A stretch of DNA of 64,000 nucleotides from contig OZ038390.1 in the NCBI GenBank assembly GCA_964036045.1, positions 3,730,017-3,794,016 of the forward strand, in the 5' to 3' direction. Below are positions 48,941 through 57,580 of this stretch, piece after piece. A program made the translations under genes and the position numbers. Numbering within the stretch: position 1 is the stretch's first letter; each line of letters opens with the position of its first letter. This DNA is from Eutreptiella sp. 'Long Island Sound 2002'. Its lineage: Eukaryota > Euglenozoa > Euglenophyceae > Eutreptiales > Eutreptiaceae. The notes beneath the pieces were generated by a model. That model ran no database searches. It had not been told where the DNA came from and saw only the letters and a list, made by a program, of their open reading frames with translations.

Positions 48941-49914
48941 GCTTTAAAAGTATTGAATATCCCTAGAATACCATCCCCCAGCCTCAAATCACCGCAAAAA
49001 TGTGATCTTCATGGACCACCAGAAACAGGAACCGCCCAATTCCACGGCCCCAAAAGTTCCAGAAACAACACCCACTGTTGCTCTGACAAGGGCGTTGCTC
49101 TCGCAAAGGGGGGGGTAGATGAGCCAGGGGAAGGTCATGGGGGCAGGGGGCCGGAGCTTGACCACGTAGGCCTGAGGTATAAATCCGGGGGGGGAAGGGG
49201 GTCCGAGGAGCCTCGATGGGTCTGCACGCGCATTGGCACGTTCACACATCCAAACAGGGGAGTGAACCTGGGAGGCCCAGGGACAAGTCGGTGCGTACAT
49301 GCGGTACACGCCACGTCAGGTCAGACAGTCCATGTGGGTAGACAGGCAGTGTAGCCTGCACTCTGGAGAGGGGCGGGGGGCCTGCACGATAAAGGCAGCC
49401 TGAGGATGGGTGAACGGGGGGCGGGGGCTCCTTGGATGGGCATTGACCGCTGTACTGCGAGCGTACTCACGTCAACCTGACCGCCACGTCATCTTCATGC
49501 CCATGTCCCTTCAGAGTGCCAATGGCTTTGCTTAGGGCAGCACAAGAGGTACAATGTCCGTTTGGGGGACAAGCGCTCCAAAGCCCAAGTGGTGGTGCGC
49601 TCGGCCAGGTCACCAAGGGTTTTCTTGTGAGCCGCTGGACATACACAAAAGGGCAAAGGGACAAGGGAAAATAAAGGAGCAAGTGGCGAATTTTTATATT
49701 TTTGGCAGTAGTCCTGTGGTGAGCAGCAATTAGGCTCCCAGGCAGATTGCCCGGACTCTGCACCAGTGCTGCAGGCCCCAGTGTTGCCACACAAACTCAA
49801 GCATACACTGAGAGAGATCTTGGCTCGTTGCTTGCTTTGGTTTGGAGGTCAGTTTTGGCGTCAACCACAATCAACGAGAGTGGAAAACAATTTCATTGGC
49901 TTTTTATTCCTGTC
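48941..49914. other. No gene recognised
   Basis: Short ORFs, no domains, no RNA gene. Confidence 0.3.
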
Positions 49915-50093
49915 ACCTCGCTGGCTGTGCTGCCGCACTCCACGCCCTGCGCCAGCGCGCAGGGCCGCGCCCCAAACTCGCAGTGCTCACTGGACATGAC
50001 GCAGCACTCCCGGGCGGCCGTGCTCTGCCAGGCAAACACCGGGGCGAAGAACGGGCCCTCCAACGCTACGGCAGCCCAGGGCCTCGGTTCAAA
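49915..50093 (-). pseudogene. Partial duplicate of the kinase/RBR gene
   Basis: About 180 bp align without visible indels to 52350-52520 of the kinase/RBR gene (gccgcactccacgccctgcg, ccaaactcgca, actggacatgacgcagcact, ccaggcaaacaccggggcga). In the coding frame it reads FFAPVFAWQS...ECCVMSSEHCEFGARPCALAQGVECG, the junction between the kinase and the first cysteine cluster. No other part of the gene is nearby. It is either a gene fragment carried by a rearrangement or the sole surviving exon of a paralogue. Confidence 0.7.
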
Positions 50094-51678
50094 AGAGAAA
50101 ATGTTGTTCAGTAGAATTCAGGTATGGGAGAGCGAAAGCGTGCAAAAGAAGTATGTATCTCCACTAGGAAGTGTGCATCTCCATGCGATGTGCCTCCTGG
50201 CTGGGGTTGGTAGCCTGCAGTAGGGTGCGAGGTCTACGTGGACCGTACCCACAAGCAGACGTCTGTACCGTCGCCTATGCCTGTGCACCCCTTGTTTTGG
50301 CAACTCCATTGGACAACAATCGTTGCACATGCATACCCAAGGAGGAGGGGGGCGCCCTGATGTGACTGGTGACTCACAGGAAAGGGAAAGTGTGTGATCA
50401 TCGTGGGTGGCTGGCCTTGAAAAGATCGCCGACCTGTTGGGAGTGGCATCCCAGAAGGAAGGAGGCGTGGTCACTGGGTGCCTTCATGTGCGTGTGGTGG
50501 TACCACCGCAGTTTTCCGGACTTAGACGTGTGCGTGCGTGCGTGCGTGTGTGCGTGCGGCATCAGGAGGTGTGCATGCGTGCGCACGTTCGTGGGGGTAT
50601 CAGGAGGATTTTACCCGATCAGCATGTGGTGCTGGAACGGTGTGGCGATTTATAGGCTATTTGTACCGTTGGATTGTGTAAGGGCGGAACAAGTGATGTA
50701 GAGAGGGTCCATTCAAATTCATAGAAAATTCAACTATGAAGGTCTGGTCGGCTGAGGGATCAGTTGAACGGCCACATTCCGGATCGAAGGGGCTGGTCGA
50801 GGTGCTCCAAAGAAACACCTTTCGAGCGAGCGGTCAAGCAGGGGCGAGTGGCACCACGTTTCCGGGAACAAGGACATGACATCGGGTTTCAGCGGGTCGG
50901 GCACCTGCATACATCCCACGGGCGAAGGCTGCATCGCGAAGGAACTTCAGGTCAGGACTCAGGCGGGGGTGGGTCGGGCGGTCCTGAAGGAGGGTGACAC
51001 CAGAGGTCCCATGTTGAGGGGTGCGGTGTTGTTTTTTTTTGGAGCACCGTGGAAATGTCGACTGTCCTGTTCACAAGAGCCGGGGGCGGGGGCGGGCGAC
51101 TGCCTTTGGTTCCTCGGAAGCGGCTGCGACGCTGGAGCGGTAGGCTGAGCGGACGATGTGGATGGCGGAACTGAAAGGAATGGGGTGAACGGTTCTTTAG
51201 GAGCGGGTAGGGGGGGGCGGGGGAGGGGGGGGTGAGTGCAAACCACAGGGGCATACGGGAAAAGCCCTCCATACACCACTCGTCCCAGCCCCCCGCACTC
51301 CGTGAGCGTCACAATCCACTTCAGAAAGTCGCCCTCGGATGCCAATGCCATGGGAGCACGACGGGGTGCAGCTACTGCCCCCGGGCGGTGAGTGCGGGCT
51401 GCCCCGTACTGGCCCCCAGGGGATGGTCCCGGTTGCCTGTGGCGGATGGGGAGGAAGCAATGCGCTGGTGTGCACCCGTACAAATACACGTGCAGTTGTC
51501 GGGTCGGATGAGACTGCATCGGCGCAGGCAGAGGGACGGTGCGGATGGATCCTCCGGCAGGGGCGGACCGCTGAGCCATGGCGCGGGTTGGGCGCTGCCG
51601 GGGCCTACCGCTCCCTGCCATCCGCCTTCCCTGCCCTCTTCCTGCCCGTGCGGTCCATGTGGGGGGTGTCAAAGGGCG
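50094..51678. other. No confident gene
   Basis: A short tgcgtgcg microsatellite lies at 50526-50560. A minus-strand ATG at about 51351 opens MALASEGDFLKWIVTLTECG..., followed by a donor-like gtgtatg. This could be a first exon but is unsupported otherwise. It is also 3' of the kinase/RBR gene. Confidence 0.28.
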
Positions 51679-54600
51679 TCACGCCACGCCCAACTCACGA
51701 AGTTCGGCGTGCAGCTCCTGGCAAACGCATTGCCGAATGGCAGCGGGCAACTGATCCAGGTACGCCCGCGCCAGCCTTTGACACCGCTGGCGACGGTGCG
51801 CGCTGAAGGCCTCCCAGGGTCGAGGGAACAGACCGTCCACCCCCTGCGGCCTCTCCCGGCAGCGGGCCACATGAGCGTGCGCATCGGACCCACAGTCCGC
51901 GCCACACCACGCGCAGAACGCGCAGGGGCACCTGCTGCATTTCAGGGCGCAGCAGCCATCGAAATCGAGGTACGCCTGCCCGCACCGCGGGCAGTGGGCC
52001 GTGAGGACCTTCTCCACGAGATGCTTGCGAGCCTCCCCCGTCTTGCGCTGCTGTCCGTCCATCCGCCTCAGCTTCTCCAGTTCGGCGGCCACCATCTCTT
52101 GGAACCGCTTCTCGTGAGCCTCCACCAGCCGCTGCTCCATCATCCGGATCCGGACCTTCAGGTAGTCTTGGAATAGATCGGACGGCACATGCCCCGCCAC
52201 CCGGTCATCCGCGAAGGCGCACCCCTCGCACTCCGACGGGAACTTGGGGCAATGCATCCGGCCCTCGCGCAGCTGCTGGACCCGGACGTCCTCCTTCAGG
52301 AAGGCCCTCACGCACTCCACAAAACAGGCGTCGCACACAAAGTGCGCCTCGCCGGCCGCGCCGCCGCACTCCACGCCCTGCGCCAGCGCGCAGGGCCGCG
52401 CCCCAAACTCGCACTGCTCACTGGACATGACGCAGCACTCCCGCTCGGCCGCGCTCTGCCAGGCAAACACCGGGGCGAAGAACGGGTCCTCCAACGCCGC
52501 GGCAGCCCTGGGCCTGGGCGCAGGCTCGTCGCTGCACAGCCGGTCTGCCAGCCGCGCCCCGTCCTCGTCCAAGCCGACCAGCCCGAGACCCTCCAGGTCC
52601 CTCAGCACCGCCCCAAGGCTGTACATGTCGCTGGCCGTCGTCGCCCCCGTGTGCAGGAGCTCGGGCGCCGCAAACCCGCGGCTGAACCCGACCCTCTGCG
52701 TGGTGGTGCAGATGTGCGTCACCGACGTCCGGACCGCCAGGTCCACGGCCACATCGAAGTCCGCCAGGCGCACCCGGCCCTTGGCACACACCAGCACGTT
52801 GGAGGGCTTGAGGTCGCTGTGGACGATCCCGATGCCGTGCAGGTGGGCCACTGCCTCGAAGAGCTGCAGTAGGGCGCGCCGCACTGACACGGCGTCGGGC
52901 CGGCGCGCCGCCAGCCACTGGTCAATGGGCCCCTCGTCGTAATACGGCATCTGGAGGCAAAAAAAGTGGTGGTCGCAGTCGTGGAAAACCGCCACGACCT
53001 CCACGACGTGGGGGTGGGCGGCACGCACCAATCGGCCCGCCTCCTGCAGACATATCTTCAGTCCCCCCTCCGACACAGGGTAGCACTTGATCGCAAACTG
53101 CTCGGTGCCGAGCGCCGCCTTGTACACTACGTTGCGTGAATGGGTGCCCAGGGGCTGTCTATCATCAAAGTGGTCCAGCCGTCGGTCCGCTTTCCACAAA
53201 TGGAGGATGGCCTGCGGGATGCCCAGCCCCATGTACCCCACAACCTCCGGAAACTCGGCCTCGATCTGTGCAACGGCCTTTGTGGCATCCGTCAGAGCAG
53301 ACTGCCGTTGCCGCACCGTTCGCTTGGCTGTCTCGAGTGTCTCGACGAGGTCCTCGGTGGGTCTGCCACGGCGCTCGGCGCGTCTCAACGCAGCCTTTGC
53401 ATCATCGAACTCCTCTTGGGCATCCAGCAAAGCCTCTTTGGAATCGGCCAGGGCCTTGAGAGGGCCGTCACGCCTTTGTGCATCCACACCGGGCTTCAGA
53501 GCGGCGATCTCCTTCTCCCACCTCTCCAAATGTGGCTCACATGTCTGAGTCAAGAAGGCAATCTCCTGCCGGTATGCAGCCAATTCCTTCTGAGACCCCC
53601 GCAGAAGGACCTCTGCGGGAAAAAGCGCGACCGGGTCGAACTCCCTTCGATGCCTCAGCTCAGCCTCCATCGCCCCATCTGCCTCCACCATCAGCCGTCG
53701 CAAGCTCTCCATGCCATCCAGCGTCTGGCATGGGATGTCCCTCCGCGGAGGCAGCGCAAAGCAGTCGCACGTGCGCAGCGCGAGCTGCACAGCCTTCAAA
53801 GCCTCATCAGTGGCGTTTGCAATGGCTTCATTGGAACAGTGCTTGACCCACGAGTCATACGCATCAACAACCTTTTGCAGATGGATCCCCGGGCACACCT
53901 CGAGCCCTTCCGCAGTGGGAGACTGCCAGTGGACTTCAAGATGTGAGCCATGGATCCAAACACTCCGCCGCCCACTGTGAAGAGCCTCCTGCTCCCATTG
54001 CCCGTTCTCAGGGTCCGTGGCACAGCCAAAAACGTGCCGCTGACTCCCAAGGCGTGGGCCTATATCACTCCTGGATGAAGCGCACTCGGATATGGCGCTT
54101 TGCAACTCGCGCTGCATCTGCTCCAGACGTTGTATGCGCTGCCGTATGCGACCAACCGCCCGCTGGCCCAGGTCATCATTGGCCTGCGCGACTGAACGTG
54201 ACACCAGTCCTGCCCCCTGGACAAAATCGCAACGGATCTCCTGCACCTTCCGCCACAGGTCTGCACGGCAGCGATCGCGGTCTCGCACTAATCCAGCGAT
54301 TGCTTCCTCGACATCGGCAACCGAGGATTTCGGAGGCATTTCCGCCGCTCTTTGGCGGATGCTGCTTTGTTTGCGGGAGAGGCTCTCACGGTGCCTTTGG
54401 AGCTCCATTTCCAATGGCTCGGGGCTCAGAATACGTACCCTATCAGCCCTCAAGGGTATGGCGCACCTTAACCTGTCCACCAATGTTAAGAAAGCTGCAG
54501 GTATGCCCTGGAGCATGGCACCACCGTCTTGGGGACGCTGTTGTACAATGTCATGGAACTTCCGGTGCAGATGGAACACGGACTCTGATGCGGGCACATA

Positions 54601-54948
54601 CCCCCCAGGGATGGTCTGTACTCCTTGTTCAGCAGTGCAAGGGATGGTCTGTACTCCTTGTTCATCAGTGCAGGGGCATGCAAGGCCCTGCATGGGCTCT
54701 GCCAAAAGCAGATGGTGTGAACCATGTAAGGCACAAGGGGGACCCAGGAGTCTAGCCCAGCATGGGCCTGTACCACGAGCACAGAACACCCCAAACAGTC
54801 CATTCCACAACCCCACCCCAAAACCCGGATACTTGTGACTGGCGCTTGTGCCAGCAGAGAAGGGGGGCTGTAGGGACTGAGGGAGGCTGCAGGGAGGGTG
54901 CAGGGGGTGTAGGGACGATGCAGGGGGGCTGTAGCGGGGTCTGTACAC
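51679..54948 (-). CDS. Protein kinase fused to a RING/IBR (RBR-like) ubiquitin ligase module
   Basis: 1089-codon uninterrupted frame. Residues 1-180 look like leader (two 33-bp repeats are translated); the Met at residue 181 (54408) or 204 is a likelier start. About 181-560 is largely coiled coil (LQRHRESLSRKQ, RIRQRIQRLEQMQRELQ, EALLDAQEEFDDAKAALRRA). About 600-825 is a protein kinase: Lys621 (FAIK), HSD at 710-712 with DLKPSN, DFD at 730-732 in place of DFG, APE at 761-763. About 838-910 is a first cysteine cluster. 986-1030 (HCPRCGQAYLDFDGCCALKC... FCAWCGADC) has the IBR/RING2 zinc pattern, with Cys1000 or Cys999 a possible catalytic residue. It likely phosphorylates and/or ubiquitinates partners in the cytosol. 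HSD for HRD and DFD for DFG make kinase activity uncertain. Confidence 0.82.
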   Translation of the reverse strand: MYRPRYSPPASSLHPLHPPCSLPQSLQPPFSAGTSASHKYPGFGVGLWNGLFGVFCARGTGPCWARLLGPPCALHGSHHLLLAEPMQGLACPCTDEQGVQTIPCTAEQGVQTIPGGYVPASESVFHLHRKFHDIVQQRPQDGGAMLQGIPAAFLTLVDRLRCAIPLRADRVRILSPEPLEMELQRHRESLSRKQSSIRQRAAEMPPKSSVADVEEAIAGLVRDRDRCRADLWRKVQEIRCDFVQGAGLVSRSVAQANDDLGQRAVGRIRQRIQRLEQMQRELQSAISECASSRSDIGPRLGSQRHVFGCATDPENGQWEQEALHSGRRSVWIHGSHLEVHWQSPTAEGLEVCPGIHLQKVVDAYDSWVKHCSNEAIANATDEALKAVQLALRTCDCFALPPRRDIPCQTLDGMESLRRLMVEADGAMEAELRHRREFDPVALFPAEVLLRGSQKELAAYRQEIAFLTQTCEPHLERWEKEIAALKPGVDAQRRDGPLKALADSKEALLDAQEEFDDAKAALRRAERRGRPTEDLVETLETAKRTVRQRQSALTDATKAVAQIEAEFPEVVGYMGLGIPQAILHLWKADRRLDHFDDRQPLGTHSRNVVYKAALGTEQFAIKCYPVSEGGLKICLQEAGRLVRAAHPHVVEVVAVFHDCDHHFFCLQMPYYDEGPIDQWLAARRPDAVSVRRALLQLFEAVAHLHGIGIVHSDLKPSNVLVCAKGRVRLADFDVAVDLAVRTSVTHICTTTQRVGFSRGFAAPELLHTGATTASDMYSLGAVLRDLEGLGLVGLDEDGARLADRLCSDEPAPRPRAAAALEDPFFAPVFAWQSAAERECCVMSSEQCEFGARPCALAQGVECGGAAGEAHFVCDACFVECVRAFLKEDVRVQQLREGRMHCPKFPSECEGCAFADDRVAGHVPSDLFQDYLKVRIRMMEQRLVEAHEKRFQEMVAAELEKLRRMDGQQRKTGEARKHLVEKVLTAHCPRCGQAYLDFDGCCALKCSRCPCAFCAWCGADCGSDAHAHVARCRERPQGVDGLFPRPWEAFSAHRRQRCQRLARAYLDQLPAAIRQCVCQELHAELRELGVA
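54609..54674 (+). repeat. 33-bp tandem repeat x 2
   Basis: gggatggtctgtactccttg plus ttcagcagtgcaa is repeated with ttcatcagtgcag. It lies in the 5' part of the kinase/RBR frame (residues about 92-115), which supports that part being untranslated leader. Confidence 0.8.
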
Positions 54949-55342
54949 GACGGGGGGGGCTCAGAAGAGGGCTGTAGGGGGGACTGTAGGAGGGGCTGCA
55001 GGGCGGAGGTATAGGGGCTGCAGGGGGGGCTGTAGGGGGCCGGGGGGGGGGGGGGTTGCAAGGCGTCTCCAGGGGGTCTGCGGGGGGCTGCGGGGGGTTG
55101 TATGGTTGTGGGCATATACATTGACATCACATTGTAACTGTGCTCGCAACGAATCCAAATTGTCTTCGCCCACTGGTTGGGGCCCCATCCTGCATGGCAG
55201 TGCGTTTGAGGATGGTGGTGCAATTCAACTGCTGCAGTGATGCTCCATTTGGGCGGCGTGACGGAACCCAGCGACTTTTGTGGTGCAATCCCAAAGGGCA
55301 GCCCAAGCCCCTGGCGCCCCCCAAGCAGCATCCTCATTCAGC
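54949..55342. other. Upstream of kinase/RBR gene; short coding-like relic
   Basis: A gggggctgtaggg-type minisatellite lies at 54865-55100 (promoter side of the kinase gene). At 55215-55320 the plus strand encodes FNCCSDAPFGRRDGTQRLLWC, similar to FNGCSAPAFGRRDVTPGLWWC encoded at 58595-58660 and 62785-62850. This points to a shared exon or element of unknown identity. Confidence 0.35.
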
Positions 55343-55504
55343 CCTTATCGCGGGTATTTGGTAAAACTGAGTACCAGACGCGGTAAAACTGAGTAAAATG
55401 TGGTAAAACTCAGTAGATTTGAGGTAAAACTGAGTAAATAATTTTTTTAATTTTTTTTTTAATTTTTTTTTACTGAGTAAAAAGACAATTTTTTTTGAAA
55501 AAAA

Positions 55505-55585
55505 TTGCACAAAAAACTGCACACTTTGATGGTAGGTGGTACTTTTGTTTAAGGGCATAAAGCCCCCAGGTCGATTCCCGGCCAC
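55505..55585 (+). other. tRNA-like segment within the transposon
   Basis: gatggtaggtggtacttttg, then aaagcccccaggtcgattcc and cggccac. The T-arm-like ccagg-tcgatt-cccgg pairs with one mismatch, but its loop is one base short, and no convincing acceptor or anticodon stem forms. Probably a tRNA relic or SINE-like promoter. Confidence 0.22.
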
Positions 55586-55616
55586 TTGTGTTAGTGGCGC
55601 CCCACCCGGGCCAAAC

Positions 55617-55770
55617 CATCATGCACGGAGGAGAGAGGAATCACACAACCGCTTCACCAAGGAGGGTTGAGTACCGTATGCATGCATGCACAGAGGAGGG
55701 AGGGATCACACAACCACTTCACCAAAGAGGGTTGAGTATCGTATGCATGCATGCACAGAGGAGGGAGGGA
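55617..55770 (+). repeat. Tandem repeat, about 63 bp x 2
   Basis: gag(a/g)gaatcacacaaccgct and cttcaccaaggagggttgag through gtatgcatgcatgcacagag occur twice in a row. Inside the 2-kb transposon. Confidence 0.8.
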
Positions 55771-56210
55771 GGGTGGGGCCAACTACTTACAAGTAGTTAC
55801 AAAGACACGCTTGAAGATCAAGTCGGCCTTAGTATAAGTGTAATTGGATGTTTATAATGAGTCTGGTGATGTAATGCAATTTTATTGTCGGTCCCCCACA
55901 TGCAGTGCACCGCACCATGGGTCTGTACCTCTTTGCCCATGAATGATGAATAAGCTCCGTTATCAGCTCAAGGGTAAAGATTCACAAACAACCATGCAAT
56001 AGTACACTGCATGTGTATTCCAAGGGTATCATCCGTGCCCACGGGACTCGTTGTAGCCGATTTCTTCGTGCATGCCACGGTGCCATCCGCAGAGATTTGC
56101 TAGTGGAGGACATTGTTGAAAGGGCGAAGGGCAATAGAAAAACATGGGTCCCCTGCCGTCTGGGGAGTCAGCAAGGAGAAACAAATAATTTTTGCGACTA
56201 TGTTCTTTAG

Positions 56211-56255
56211 TAGGGGTGTCCTTAACGGAAAAAAAAAAGTTGTTCCATAACCAGG
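56211..56255 (+). mobile_element. Left-end fragment of the hAT-type miniature family
   Basis: taggggtgtccttaacgg, a poly-A run and gttgttccataacc match the left end of copy 2 (caggggtgtccttaacggg...agtgttccgg). No right end is found before the 85-bp array, so it is truncated. Confidence 0.55.
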
Positions 56256-56279
56256 TGAGCACGGTGGGTACAATCAGAG

Positions 56280-57130
56280 CGGGAGGCAAAATCAGAACTG
56301 GCCCACAAGTGGGCAAAGTGGCTACGTCACCCCTGCCGTCTCGGGGATCCCTACCGCTGCACGGCGGCGGGCAAAATCAGAAATGGCCCACTTGTGGGCA
56401 AAGTGGCTACGTCACCCCTGCCGTCTCGGGGATCCCCACCGCTTCACAGCGGGGGGCAAAATCAGAAATGGCCCACAAGTGGGCAAAGTGGCTACGGCAC
56501 CCTTGCCGTCTCGGGGATCCCCACTGCTTCAGAGCGGGGGGCAAAATCAGAAAGGGCAAACTTATGGGCAAAGTGGCTACGTCACCCCTGCCGTCTCGGG
56601 GATCCCCACCGCTTCAGAGTGGGGGGCAAAATCAGAAGTGGCCCACTTGTGGGCAAAGTGGCTACGTCACCCCTGCCGTCTCGGGGATCCCCACCGCTGC
56701 AGAGCAGGAGGAAAAATCAGAAGTGGCCCACAAGTGGGCACCGTGGCTACGTCACCCCTGCTGTCTCGGGGATCCCCAGCGCTTCAGAGCGGGGGGCAAA
56801 ATCAGAAATGGCCCACTTGTGGGCAAGGTGGCTACGTCACCCCTGCCGTCTCGGGGATCCCCACCGCTTCAGAGCGGGGGAAAAAATCAGAAGTGGCCCA
56901 CTTGTGGGCAAAGTGGCTACGTCACCCTTGCCGTCTCGGGGATCCCCACCGCTTCAGAGCGGGTGGCAAAATCAGAAATGGCCCACAAGTGGACAAAGTG
57001 GCTACGTCACCCCTGCCGTCTCGGGGATCCCCACCGCTTCAGAGCGGGGGGCAAAATCAGAAGTGGCCCACTTGTGGGCAAGGTGGCTACGTCACCCCTG
57101 CCGTCTCGGGGATCCCCACCGCTGCAGAGC
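56280..57130 (+). repeat. 85-bp satellite array, 10 units
   Basis: caaaatcag recurs at 56287, 56372, 56457, 56542, 56627, 56712, 56797, 56882, 56967 and 57052, exactly 85 bp apart. Each unit has caaaatcagaa(a/g)tggccc, a cccac(aa/tt)gtggg palindrome, aagtggctacgtcacccctg, ccgtctcggggatccccacc and gcttcagagc. Since 85 is 1 more than a multiple of 3, all three plus frames stay open across the whole array (up to 329 codons). The ORFs are a consequence of the repeat, with no sign of a gene. Confidence 0.92.
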
Positions 57131-57580
57131 TTCGGTAAAAGTCCGGTAAATTTTTTTTCTACTAAGTTTTTTACTTATTAAAATTTTTTTTTTCTACTCA
57201 GTTTTTTACTTAATAAAAAAAAATTTTTTTCTACTCAATTCTTTACTTAGTAAAAGAAAATATTTTTTTTCACTAAGTTTCGCAACTGATTAGAAACCCC
57301 ACTTAACAGTAACAAATTGTTTTTTTACTAAGTTTTGAAACTGAGTAAAAGTAAAAATATTTAAAAAAATTTTTTTCTACTCAGTTTTACCACAGACCCC
57401 CTTATCGCACCCCCCGGCCACCACCAATAAATTCATCCGCATCCGGGGAAACTTATGTGACCGAGAACATGGCATCATATCAGGGTACAGGCCATGGAGG
57501 GACATGAGGACATGGAGCTGTGCCAAAGGCCTGGAGCCACACATGACATGCAGCACCTCCGTTTGCCAACGAGGGCCTGG

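Larger units (their letters stand above)
55352..57399. mobile_element. About 2.05-kb DNA transposon (MULE-like, non-autonomous) carrying a satellite array
   Basis: Left end gggtatttggtaaaactgag (55352); right end is the complement of gggtctgtggtaaaactgag (ending 57399). These are about 22-bp inverted repeats with three mismatches. The 9-bp sequence ccttatcgc flanks it exactly (55343-55351 and 57400-57408). Nine-base duplications with G-starting ends suggest the Mutator-like superfamily (inference). ggtaaaactgagta is repeated several times near both ends, next to very AT-rich tracts. Cargo: a tRNA-like segment, a 63-bp tandem repeat, a hAT end fragment and ten 85-bp repeats. No transposase. 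Confidence 0.8.

Noticed and set aside
56280-57130. CRISPR array
   Set aside because: Units are tandem with no variable spacers, and the window is eukaryotic.
56192-57181. 329-codon plus-strand ORF as a repeat protein
   Set aside because: All three frames are open because the unit is 85 bp. Frame-neutral variation and location inside a transposon argue for satellite DNA.
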